From positions 372,001 to 436,000 of the forward strand of contig NZ_LIXI01000001.1 of assembly GCF_001905595.1 (NCBI RefSeq): a DNA stretch of 64,000 nt. The letters run 5' to 3'. Under the pieces are notes generated by a model. It searched no databases. It saw nothing but the letters and a program-made list of their open reading frames with translations, and had not been told where the DNA came from. Positions 51,310 to 61,337 of the stretch are shown here, one piece after another. Positions within the stretch are counted from its first letter, which is position 1. Each line of letters opens with the position of its first letter. The translations under genes were made by a program, and so were the position numbers. The DNA is from Streptomyces sp. CB00316 (GTDB lineage Bacteria; Actinomycetota; Actinomycetes; Streptomycetales; Streptomycetaceae).

Positions 51310-53886
51310 TTACGCGGTGGCCGCCGCCGCGTCCGCCGCCTGGGCCTTCAGGGCGCGCTCCACGCCCGACCGCGACTCCGACATCAGCCGGCGCAGGGCC
51401 GCGCTCGGCTCGGCCGAGGCCAGCCACGCGTCCGTGGCGTCCAGGGTCTCCTGGGAGACCTGGAGGGCCGGGTAGAGGCCCACGATGATCTGCTGGGCCA
51501 TCTCGTGGCTGCGCGAGTCCGAGACCTCCTTCACCGAGGCGAAGTACTTCTCCGTGTACGGGGCCAGCAGCTCGCGCTGATCCGCCTGGACGAAGCCGGT
51601 GATGACCGCCTCCTGGAGCGAGTTGGGCAGCTCACCCGACTCCACGACCGAGGCCCACGCCTCCGCCTTGGCCTCCTCCGAGGGTTGCGAGGCCCGGGCG
51701 GTGGCCGCGTGGCGCTCGCCCGCCGCCGTCCTGTCGCGCTCGTACTCGGCGGCGATCTCCTCCTCGTCGAGCAGGCCGACGGCCGCCAGCCGCTGCACGA
51801 ACGCCCAGCGCAGCTCGGTGTCGACCGTCAGGCCCTCGATCGACTCCGTACCGTCCAGCAGAGACTGGAGCAGGTCCAGCTGCTGCGGGTTGCGGGCCGT
51901 CGCCGCGAAGGCACGGGCCCACGCCAGCTGGTGGTCGCTGCCCGGCTCCGCCGCCCGCAGGTGCGCCAGCGTCGCCTCCGTCCACTGGTTGAGCGCGGCC
52001 TGGCGGGACTGAGGGGCCGCGTACAGGTCCAGGGCCAGCTTCAGCTGACGGTGAAGCGACTGGACGACGCCGATGTCCGACTCCTTGCCGATGCCGGAGA
52101 GCACCAGCGAGAGGTAGTCGCGGGTCGCCAGCTCGCCGTCGCGCGTCATGTCCCAGGCGGAGGCCCAGCACAGGGCGCGCGGCAGCGACTCGGTGAAGTC
52201 GCCCAGGTGCTCGGTGACGACCCGCAGCGACTCCTCGTCGAGGCGCACCTTCGCGTACGACAGGTCGTCGTCGTTGAGCAGGATGACCGCCGGGCGGGCC
52301 TTGCCCACCAGGGCGGGCACGTCGGTGCGCTCGCCGTCGACGTCCAGCTCGATCCGGTCGGTGCGCACCAGCTTGCCGTCCGCGTCGAGGTCGTACGCGC
52401 CGATCGCGATGCGGTGCGGGCGCAGCGTCGGCTCGCCCTTGGCGCCGACCGGCAGCGCCGGGGCATCCTGGAGGACGGTGAAGGAGGTGACGTGACCGTG
52501 TCCGTCGGTCTCGATCTCCGGGCGCAGGACGTTGATGCCGGCCGTCTCCAGCCACGCCTTCGACCAGGTCTTCAGGTCACGGCCGGAGGTCTTCTCCAGC
52601 GCGCCCAGCAGGTCGCTCAGGCGGGTGTTGCCGAAGGCGTGCGCCTTGAAGTACGCCTGCACGCCCTGGAAGAACGCGTCCTTGCCGACGTACGCCACGA
52701 GCTGCTTGAGGACGGACGCGCCCTTGGCGTACGTGATGCCGTCGAAGTTGACGAGGACATCGTCCAGGTCGCTGATGTCCGCCATGATCGGGTGCGTGGA
52801 GGGCAGCTGGTCCTGCCGGTACGCCCAGGTCTTCATGGAGTTGGCGAACGTGGTCCAGGAGTGCGGCCACTTCGAGCCCTCGGCGTCCGCCTGACAGGCG
52901 ATCGAGGTGTAGGTGGCGAACGACTCGTTCAGCCAGAGGTCGTTCCACCACTCCATCGTCACGAGGTCGCCGAACCACATGTGGGCCAGCTCGTGCAGAA
53001 TCGTCTCGGCCCGCACCTCGTACGCCGCGTCCGTCACCTTGGAGCGGAAGACGTACTGGTCGCGGATGGTGACCGCGCCCGCGTTCTCCATCGCGCCCGC
53101 GTTGAACTCCGGGACGAAGAGCTGGTCGTACTTGGCGAACGGGTACGCGTAGTCGAACTTCTCCTGGAACCACGCGAAGCCCTGCCGGGTGACGGCGAAG
53201 ATGTCCTCCGCGTCCAGGTACTCGGCGAGCGAGGGGCGGCAGTAGATGCCGAGCGGGACGGACTGGCCGTCCTTCTCGTAGCTGCTGTGCACCGAGTGGT
53301 ACGGGCCGACGATGAGCGCCGTGATGTACGTGGAGATGCGCGGCGTCGGCTCGAACGTCCAGACGTCGTCCTTCGGCTCGGGCGTCGGCGAGTTCGAGAT
53401 GACCGTCCAGCCGGCGGGGGCCTTCACGGTGAACTGGAAGGTCGCCTTCAGGTCCGGCTGCTCGAAGGAGGCGAAGACGCGGCGGGCGTCCGGCACCTCG
53501 AACTGGGTGTACAGATAGGCCTGCTCGTCGACCGGGTCGACGAACCGGTGCAGGCCCTCACCGGTGTTGGTGTACGCGCAGTCGGCGACGACCTTCAGCT
53601 CGTTGGCGCCCGCGTTCAGCTGCGGCAGGGCGATCCGGGAGTCGCGGAACACGGCGGCGACGTCCAGCGCCTCGCCGTTGAGCACGACCTCGTGGACGGC
53701 CGGGGCGACCAGGTCGACGAAGGTCTCCGCACCGGCCTCCGCGGAGTCGAAGCGCACGGTGGTCACGGACCGGTAGGTGCCGCCCTCCTGCGCTCCGGAG
53801 AGGTCGAGATCGATCTCGTACGCGTCCACGGTCAGCAGGCGCGCCCGCTCCTGTGCCTCTTCGCGGGTCAGATTCGTGCCAGGCAC
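51310..53886 (-). CDS. pepN: Aminopeptidase N, copy 1
   Basis: An 858-residue M1 zinc aminopeptidase, the usual actinobacterial length. Beta domain 1-~200; exopeptidase loop FNAGAMENAGAVT; zinc site HELAH (His298, Glu299, His302) with WLNESFA Glu321; thermolysin-like domain to ~440; helical ERAP1-like C-terminal domain (~510-850). It removes N-terminal residues from peptides in the cytoplasm; no signal peptide is present. GTG 53886 has AGGAG upstream. A second, clearly related gene occurs at 61338-63950. Confidence 0.95.
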   Translation of the reverse strand: MPGTNLTREEAQERARLLTVDAYEIDLDLSGAQEGGTYRSVTTVRFDSAEAGAETFVDLVAPAVHEVVLNGEALDVAAVFRDSRIALPQLNAGANELKVVADCAYTNTGEGLHRFVDPVDEQAYLYTQFEVPDARRVFASFEQPDLKATFQFTVKAPAGWTVISNSPTPEPKDDVWTFEPTPRISTYITALIVGPYHSVHSSYEKDGQSVPLGIYCRPSLAEYLDAEDIFAVTRQGFAWFQEKFDYAYPFAKYDQLFVPEFNAGAMENAGAVTIRDQYVFRSKVTDAAYEVRAETILHELAHMWFGDLVTMEWWNDLWLNESFATYTSIACQADAEGSKWPHSWTTFANSMKTWAYRQDQLPSTHPIMADISDLDDVLVNFDGITYAKGASVLKQLVAYVGKDAFFQGVQAYFKAHAFGNTRLSDLLGALEKTSGRDLKTWSKAWLETAGINVLRPEIETDGHGHVTSFTVLQDAPALPVGAKGEPTLRPHRIAIGAYDLDADGKLVRTDRIELDVDGERTDVPALVGKARPAVILLNDDDLSYAKVRLDEESLRVVTEHLGDFTESLPRALCWASAWDMTRDGELATRDYLSLVLSGIGKESDIGVVQSLHRQLKLALDLYAAPQSRQAALNQWTEATLAHLRAAEPGSDHQLAWARAFAATARNPQQLDLLQSLLDGTESIEGLTVDTELRWAFVQRLAAVGLLDEEEIAAEYERDRTAAGERHAATARASQPSEEAKAEAWASVVESGELPNSLQEAVITGFVQADQRELLAPYTEKYFASVKEVSDSRSHEMAQQIIVGLYPALQVSQETLDATDAWLASAEPSAALRRLMSESRSGVERALKAQAADAAAATA

Positions 53887-53960
53887 GCGGTCATCTCCTA
53901 GGTGTGCGACTTGGTATGCGACGTTTCCGTCATCCTTCCATGGGCCGCGCTCTCAGCGCG

Positions 53961-54188
53961 ATGTCCGTTTCCCGCCGGACGCGGGCGGCTCCGGGGGCGT
54001 ACGACGAGCAGGGTCCCGTCTTCATCCACGCCGAGGAGTGCGCGGGCCCGGCCCCGGCGCACCCCGGCTACCCCTTCTCGCGCCCCGGCGCACTGCGCAC
54101 GGTGCGCCGCTACGACCCGGAGGTGGCGCTGGTGCACGTACGGGCGGTGGAGTACGGGTGCTTCCACTTCGAGATGCGCCGACCCTGA
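53961..54188 (+). pseudogene. DUF1203 C-terminal fragment
   Basis: About 75 codons encode QGPVFIHAEECAGP, then RTVRRYDPEVALVHVRAVEYGCFHFEMRRP. This is the C-terminal half of DUF1203 proteins, which are normally ~150 residues. The N-terminal half is missing and the middle is shortened. The frame is open upstream but the sequence before ~53985 has no family resemblance and lies in the pepN promoter region. I regard it as a remnant. Confidence 0.6.
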
Positions 54189-54203
54189 GCGTTTCCTCGC
54201 AGG

Positions 54204-54223
54204 GGTGGCACCCTGGTGCCACC
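54204..54223. promoter_or_regulatory. Palindromic operator of mazEF
   Basis: GGTGGCACC-CT-GGTGCCACC is a perfect 9+2+9 dyad ending 18 bases before the antitoxin ATG. TAGCAT at 54229-54234 between the dyad and the ATG resembles a -10 element. Autoregulation by the antitoxin or the complex is the usual mode in such pairs. Confidence 0.7.
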
Positions 54224-54241
54224 GTGGGTAGCATCGAAGGT

Positions 54242-54472
54242 ATGAAGATTAGTGTGAGTCTGCCGCAGGAGGATGTCGCCTTCGTCGACGAGTACGCCGC
54301 GAAGACCGACGCGGATTCCCGGTCCGCGGTGCTCCACACCGCGATCGAGCTGTTGCGCGCCTCGACCCTGGAGGCCGAGTACGAGGAGGCCTTCGCCGAG
54401 TGGGACAAGGGCGAGGACGCCGATTTCTGGGACCGGGTCTCGGGCGACGGGCTCACCGATGCGGCGCGGTGA
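54242..54472 (+). CDS. mazE: MazE-type ribbon-helix-helix antitoxin
   Basis: A 76-residue protein. Residues 1-45 form a ribbon-helix-helix DNA-binding domain (MKISVSLPQEDVAFVDEYA, then SRSAVLHTAIELL). The acidic C-terminal part (LEAEYEEAFAEWDKGEDADFWD) is the likely toxin-neutralising tail. It binds its own promoter as a dimer and holds the MazF ribonuclease inactive. The stop lies 14 bases inside the toxin gene. ATG 54242 follows GAAGG. Confidence 0.88.
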   Translation: MKISVSLPQEDVAFVDEYAAKTDADSRSAVLHTAIELLRASTLEAEYEEAFAEWDKGEDADFWDRVSGDGLTDAAR

Positions 54473-54806
54473 CATCTACCTGATCGACTTCGAGCCGGTC
54501 CGGGGCAGCGAGGCGAACAAGGCCCGCCCGGCGCTGATCGTGTCGAACGACGGCGCCAACGCCACCGTGGAGCGGACGGAGCGCGGTGTCCTCACCGTCG
54601 TGCCCCTCACCTCCAACACGGCGCGGGTCTTTCCCTTCCAGGTCCTCCTGCCGGCGGCCGAGTGCCACCTCGCGGTGGACAGCAAGGCCCAGTGCGAGCA
54701 GGTGCGCGCCGTCTCGCCCCAGCGGCTGGGGCGCCGCATCGGCAAGGTGCCCCGTCAGCGCATGACCGAGATCGACGTGGCCCTCCGCCGACACCTGGCG
54801 CTCTGA
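54459..54806 (+). CDS. mazF: MazF/PemK endoribonuclease toxin
   Basis: A 115-residue toxin with the whole PemK/MazF fold: MRRGDIYLIDFEPVRGSE, the RPALIVSND strand with the conserved Arg-Pro, TVVPLTSNT (catalytic Thr) and SKAQCEQVRAVSPQRL. It should cut mRNA at short sequence motifs when the antitoxin is degraded. It overlaps mazE by 14 bases. Both catalytic segments look intact, so the pair is probably active. Confidence 0.92.
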   Translation: MRRGDIYLIDFEPVRGSEANKARPALIVSNDGANATVERTERGVLTVVPLTSNTARVFPFQVLLPAAECHLAVDSKAQCEQVRAVSPQRLGRRIGKVPRQRMTEIDVALRRHLAL

Positions 54807-54819
54807 CCCGCGCAGACGG

Positions 54820-54854
54820 AAGGGGCGGCCACCGGTCCCCGGTGGCCGCCCCTT
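54820..54854. terminator. Bidirectional terminator between mazF and asd
   Basis: A perfect 16-base stem (54820-54835 with 54839-54854) with a 3-base loop, A's on the left flank and TTCCC on the right. It lies between the convergent mazF and asd genes and can serve both. Confidence 0.85.
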
Positions 54855-54884
54855 CCCGTACGCGTCCCCGTACAGGGTCGCGCG

Positions 54885-56468
<1,584 letters not shown>

Positions 56469-59400
56469 TTACGGCGTGACCTTCTCGATCACGACGCTGC
56501 CGGTGCCCGCGGCCGTGCCGCGCGCGTTGACCAGCTGGACCTCACCGAAGAACTGCCGGCCCTCGGGAGCCGCACCGGCGACCACGACCTCGGCGCCGAC
56601 CTGCGCCGAGGCGCCGTTCGCCAGGTTGTAGGTCTTCGACGTGTCGACCTTCAGGGTGCCGAGCGAGGCCGCGTAGTACACGTCGCGGTAGTCGTACGTG
56701 GTCGACCCGGACGGAACCGAGTAGCCCTCGACGATGACCGTGTACGTACCGGCGGCCGGGTTGGCCAGGCTGACCTTCTCCTCGGAGCCGGCGGTGGTGC
56801 CGCTGCCGACCTGGGTGGCGCCCCGGAAGACGTAGAGGTCGAGGTCGGCGTTGGCGTCCGACGTACCGCCGATGGCCAAGTCGAGCTTCTCGACGCCCGC
56901 ACCGATGGTGACCGTGCTCTGGCGGGTCTGGCCCGTGGAGATCGACGGCTTGTCGACCTTGGCCGAGCCCAGCGAGCCGCCCTTGAGCTTGCCCTCGAGA
57001 GCCGCCGCGCCGTTGGTGACCTTCCAGTTCACCGCGGCCGGAGCGCCGATCTTCGCCTCGGCGATGGTCTGCACCGCCGGGTCGAAGGTGGCGCCGAGCA
57101 GCGAGACGTCAAGCTTGAACGGGTTGTCCAGCAGCGGCGACGTACGGCGCGACTCGACCTCGATCTCCCACACGCCGGGGTACGGGTCCTTGTAGGACCG
57201 CACGTCCGGACGGCAGGTGTTGGCCGGGTTCTCGTAGTTCGGGTAGCAGTTGACCGTGGAGGTCGGGTCGACCGGCGTCCCGTACGGGTGCAGGGCGATG
57301 AACCGGGTCTGGCTGCCCGAGCGCAGCGCGCTGAGGGCGACCTCGAGGGTCTTCGCGCCCTCCGGAACGTTCACGAAGTACGAGGTGGTGCCGTTGCGCT
57401 GCACCGAGCTCGACGACTTGAACGCGTAGGTGGGCTGGTTCAGCTCATGCGCGACGACGACCGTGGACAGGACCTGGTGGTCGATGCCGATGGTCTTGTT
57501 GTCGTCCAGCTTCAGGATGGCGCTGTGCACGCCCGCGGTCTTGGCCTTCGCCGTGACCTTCAGCTTCACCGGGGTGCCGAGCGGCAGCGAGACGTACTCG
57601 GGGCTGCTCAGCTTGAAGGTGCCGTCGTTGTTCTTCCACGACAGCTTGTGCTGGACGTTGCGGTCCGGGCCCGTGGTGCGGGTGACGGTGATCTCGTAGA
57701 CCTTCGTCTCGCCGACCTTGAGGCCGCCCTCACGGTCGTAGAGACCGGTGCCGAAGCCCGGGTCCTTGAGCGCGAAGTCGATCGCGGTGTCGACCGGGGC
57801 CTTCACCTTGTACTCGTGCGCCGGGTTGCCCTTCTTGGCGATGAGCTTCCAGGCACCGACGATGTCGATCAGACCGGAACCCTGCACGTGCGCGGCCACG
57901 TCCTTGATGTGGGTCGCCGAGCTGGTCAGCGCGGTCCGCAGGTCGGCCGGGGGCAGCTCCAGGTCCTTCTGCTTCGCGGCGGAGAGCAGCAGGGCCGCCG
58001 CACCGGCGGCCTGCGGCGAGGCCATCGAGGTGCCCTGGAGCATCGAGTAGCCGGGCGGCAGGGGGTAGCCCGCCTCCTTGACCGGACCGCCCTCGGACCA
58101 GGTCTGGGTGGTGTTGATCGCCGCACCCGGAGCCGAGATGGTCGGCGTGAAGCCGCCGTCCTCACGCGGACCGCGCGAGGAGAAGGGGAGCATGTCGTAC
58201 TTCTTGGTGACGCTGGAGCCGTAGTTCGCGGCCCACGTCTCCTTGGAGATCGACGCGCCCACCGAGATGACGTGGTCGGCCAGGGCCGGGTCACCGATGG
58301 TGTTGAGGCCCGGGCCGCTGTTGCCGGCCGAGATGACGAGCTGGACGCCGTAGATGTCGACGAGGCGCTTGTAGAGCTCGGCGCGGGCGTTGTTGCCGTC
58401 GTTCAGCGGCGGCAGGCCGCCGATCGACATGTTGACGATGTCGACACCGCGGTTGACGACGAGGTCGATCATGCCCTCGGTCAGCGCGATGTTGGTGCAG
58501 CCGCCGGACCATGTGCAGGCGCGCGAGGAGACGACCTTGGCGCCGGGCGCCGCGCCGTTCATCTTGCCGCCGAACAGGCCGTTGGCCGCGGTGATACCCG
58601 CGACGTGCGTGCCGTGCGAGCCCTCGATCACGCCGATGTTGACGTAGTCGGCCTTGGCGCCCGCGGCGTTGTAGACCACGTTCTTACGGGTCTCGACGAC
58701 GAACGGGATGCGCTCGACGACCTTGGTGGCCGGGTCGTCCTCACCGAAGTACGCGACCTGGAACTTGTCCTTGTACGGCTTGAGGGCCGTGTCGTCGGAG
58801 AAGTCCGCGTTCTCGTTCAGGTCCACGCGGATGGTGCCCTTGACCGCGTCGTACAGCACGCCCCACACGTCGGTGGTGTCACCGTCGCGGTTGAGGTCGC
58901 CCGCCATGTCGCCGCCGGTGGTGGCCGACTCGGCGAAGGTGGCGAACTTGTAGTTGCCCGCCGGAGCCGAGTAGGTCTTGCCGCCGGACGTGAACGTCGG
59001 GCCGGTGACGGTCTGCGACATCCGCAGCCAGGTGCCGTCGCCGTCGTTCACCGGGTCGGTCGCGGTGACCCAGTCGACGATCTTGCGCTCGCCGGTGGTG
59101 GTCTTCTTCAGCGCCGGGTGGCCGAGGTCGACACCGGAGTCCAGGACACCGATGGTGATCCCGCGGCCGTCGGCCTGCGGGTGCTTCTCGACGAACTCGA
59201 CCGCACCCGTCTCGAAGGAGGGGTTGTACGGGTTGGCGGCCGGGGTGTTCTTGCCCGGCGCTGGGTAACTGCCCGTGGCCTTGAGCTGCTTGGCCCCCGC
59301 GGCCCGGTCGCCCGCGGGCGTCGGGTCGTCCAGCTTGATCTCCTGCTTGAGATCGATGCCGAGAACGGACTTCAGCTTGGAGGCCGCCGCGATGGTGGCC

Positions 59401-59771
59401 TCGGCACTGCTGGTCGGCACCGTCGCCCGTACGTAGCCGAGCTTGTCGTAGGTCTGGCCCAGCACGGAGCCCTTGACGGCGTCCAGCTGCTCGGTGACCT
59501 GCTCGGTCGCCCCCGGGGTGGTGGCGATCATCATCGTGACGTTCTTCTCGCCCTTGGCCTCGGCCTTGGCCAGAACCTCGGCGTCGGCCTTGCCGAGCTT
59601 GTCGCCCCGGTCGCTCGTGGCGGCCGGTTTGACGGGTGCCGGTGCCGGGTCGTCGACGGCGAACACCGGCGCGGCGCCGGCGGCCGCGAGAGCGGCAGCC
59701 AGGCCGGCAGCGGCCGCTATGCGCGCGGCGCGTCTCGTCCCGGATATGGAGCTGGGGGATTCCTTGGTCAT
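56469..59771 (-). CDS. Large secreted S8 subtilisin-like protease
   Basis: A 1100-residue secreted protease. The signal peptide lies at ~1-40 (AARIAAAAGLAAALAAAGAAPVFA). An I9-like propeptide follows (~65-145). Catalytic residues are Asp211 in GVLDSGVDLG, His386 in GSHGTHVAG and Ser582 in GTSMASP; oxyanion Asn is in ISAGNSGPG. About 175 residues separate Asp and His, far more than in subtilisin, because of an inserted domain (AGDLNRDGDTTDVWGVLY and on). After ~610 come several beta domains, the last (~950-1050) resembling a pre-peptidase C-terminal domain. Start ATG 59771 or 59777. Confidence 0.9.
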   Translation of the reverse strand: MTKESPSSISGTRRAARIAAAAGLAAALAAAGAAPVFAVDDPAPAPVKPAATSDRGDKLGKADAEVLAKAEAKGEKNVTMMIATTPGATEQVTEQLDAVKGSVLGQTYDKLGYVRATVPTSSAEATIAAASKLKSVLGIDLKQEIKLDDPTPAGDRAAGAKQLKATGSYPAPGKNTPAANPYNPSFETGAVEFVEKHPQADGRGITIGVLDSGVDLGHPALKKTTTGERKIVDWVTATDPVNDGDGTWLRMSQTVTGPTFTSGGKTYSAPAGNYKFATFAESATTGGDMAGDLNRDGDTTDVWGVLYDAVKGTIRVDLNENADFSDDTALKPYKDKFQVAYFGEDDPATKVVERIPFVVETRKNVVYNAAGAKADYVNIGVIEGSHGTHVAGITAANGLFGGKMNGAAPGAKVVSSRACTWSGGCTNIALTEGMIDLVVNRGVDIVNMSIGGLPPLNDGNNARAELYKRLVDIYGVQLVISAGNSGPGLNTIGDPALADHVISVGASISKETWAANYGSSVTKKYDMLPFSSRGPREDGGFTPTISAPGAAINTTQTWSEGGPVKEAGYPLPPGYSMLQGTSMASPQAAGAAALLLSAAKQKDLELPPADLRTALTSSATHIKDVAAHVQGSGLIDIVGAWKLIAKKGNPAHEYKVKAPVDTAIDFALKDPGFGTGLYDREGGLKVGETKVYEITVTRTTGPDRNVQHKLSWKNNDGTFKLSSPEYVSLPLGTPVKLKVTAKAKTAGVHSAILKLDDNKTIGIDHQVLSTVVVAHELNQPTYAFKSSSSVQRNGTTSYFVNVPEGAKTLEVALSALRSGSQTRFIALHPYGTPVDPTSTVNCYPNYENPANTCRPDVRSYKDPYPGVWEIEVESRRTSPLLDNPFKLDVSLLGATFDPAVQTIAEAKIGAPAAVNWKVTNGAAALEGKLKGGSLGSAKVDKPSISTGQTRQSTVTIGAGVEKLDLAIGGTSDANADLDLYVFRGATQVGSGTTAGSEEKVSLANPAAGTYTVIVEGYSVPSGSTTYDYRDVYYAASLGTLKVDTSKTYNLANGASAQVGAEVVVAGAAPEGRQFFGEVQLVNARGTAAGTGSVVIEKVTP

Positions 59772-60008
59772 CAGCATCCCTGTAATTGAAAGAGAGAGTC
59801 CGGAATTCGGTACCGGATGACCGCTCAGCCTGTCGTAAATGACAGGGCTTTGTGGAGAGTTGACGGAGACGAGACAGGTACATGGCATAGATCCGCCACG
59901 GAGGGCGATGCGCCACGAGGGATGAATGAGGCCAAAGTGTCTGCCGGAAGCACTGATTCCGGGCGTGTGGTCCGGACCATTGGCACCAAGGCCGCCATGG
60001 ACCCCGTC

Positions 60009-61115
60009 TCAACGCGGCAGCACCACCACATACGCGGCCGGCTCCCGGTCGTCCGCCGCCATCAGCGCCGTCCGCACCACCGTGGCCTGCTGTTCCACCG
60101 CCTCGCGCAGCTTCCTCGGGGTGAGGTGGACGACCGTGACCCCGAGCCGTTCCAGCCGGTCCCGCTTGGCGGCGTACGCGGACCACTGCGGGTCCTCCAA
60201 GCGGTCCGGGCCCCGGTTCCCGTGGTTCCCGTCCCGCCGCCCCTGACTCGGCGCACCGAACCGGGGCGCCCGGGTGTCCAGCTCGACGGCGACGGCGAGA
60301 TCCGGCCAGTACGCGTCGACCCCGCCCAGCTCCGGCCCGTCCGGCAGCCGCAGGTCCACGTTCCACAGCGGCTCCGGCAGCCCGTGCTCGCGCACCATCG
60401 CGTACAGCCGCTCCTCCGCCACCGCCCGCCCCGCCGCCAGCAGTGCCTCCACCGCCCCCACCACCGCCGGCCGCCCCAGCAGCTTCGCCACGCTCAGCTC
60501 CCGCACCACGGCGCCCGGTTCGCTGTGCCCGGCCCGCACGGCCTCGGTGAGGAGCCGGCTCACGTCCTCCGCCTCGCCCAGCCCCGCCACCGCGTCGGCC
60601 AGCGCCCGCTCCACCGGGGCGACGGGCACCCCGGCCAGCCACACCGGTGCGGGCAGTGCGGAGGCGGCCCGCACCACCTCCACGAACCGGGTCGAGCGCA
60701 GCCGCCGGGTGCGCGGCACCAGGACGTCGATGCGGTGCGGCGCCCCGAGGTCCGGCGCCGCGGCGAAGCCGTGCAGCGCGAGCGCCGCCTGCCCGGTCAC
60801 CATCGCCTCGCCGAACCCCGCGTCCATGGGCTCCGGCGCCGTACGCAGGGAGGAGGCCGGCGGGCGGCCCGCGTACAACAGGGCGCCGCGCAGCCGCTCC
60901 TGGCCGCTGGGCGGGCCCGGGTGCAGCAGGTAGACCCCGGGCAGCAGGTGCTGCCAGGGGCCGCCGGGCAGGCACTGCGAGGACGTCTGCGCGGCGGAGA
61001 CGCCCCGCGCGCGGAGCTGGGCCGCGGACAGGACGCGGTGCGTCACGCCCTGGACGTGGTGCAGGGGGCGGGGGAACAGCGGGGACAGGGGGGAGAGGGG
61101 GGTGTTCTGGGTCAT
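60009..61115 (-). CDS. AbiEi-type antitoxin / DUF559-like protein
   Basis: A 368-residue protein. The N-terminal half resembles the winged-helix AbiEi domain common in actinobacteria: VLSAAQLRARGVSAAQ, LLPGVYLLHPG, VTGQAALALHGF and HRIDVLVPRTRRLRS. The C-terminal ~110 residues look like a DUF559/Vsr-type PD-(D/E)xK fold (LWNVDLRLPDG, VDAYWPDLAVAVELD, RLERLGVTVVHLTPRKL). The DAYWP...ELD pattern has an Asp and Glu in the expected places. No AbiEii nucleotidyltransferase gene is adjacent. ATG 61115 is preferred; the ribosome binding site is weak. Function is unknown. Confidence 0.72.
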   Translation of the reverse strand: MTQNTPLSPLSPLFPRPLHHVQGVTHRVLSAAQLRARGVSAAQTSSQCLPGGPWQHLLPGVYLLHPGPPSGQERLRGALLYAGRPPASSLRTAPEPMDAGFGEAMVTGQAALALHGFAAAPDLGAPHRIDVLVPRTRRLRSTRFVEVVRAASALPAPVWLAGVPVAPVERALADAVAGLGEAEDVSRLLTEAVRAGHSEPGAVVRELSVAKLLGRPAVVGAVEALLAAGRAVAEERLYAMVREHGLPEPLWNVDLRLPDGPELGGVDAYWPDLAVAVELDTRAPRFGAPSQGRRDGNHGNRGPDRLEDPQWSAYAAKRDRLERLGVTVVHLTPRKLREAVEQQATVVRTALMAADDREPAAYVVVLPR

Positions 61116-61337
61116 GGTCGATGATTTCCCGTCGGCCCAGGGTGCCCTAACCCCTGTTACACGCCCGTCGACAATTCCGGACAACGCCGCCCTAAAGTAC
61201 GGGCGTTCGAGGACCGAAAAGAGCCATCGCGCGGGGAATGGGGAGGGGGCGCGCCGGGGGGGGGTGTACGAGCGCTGCTTTCGCGTCGCGCACACACCTG
61301 ACCCGCGCGCCCCCTGAGGTCGCCTGCTCAGGCCTGC

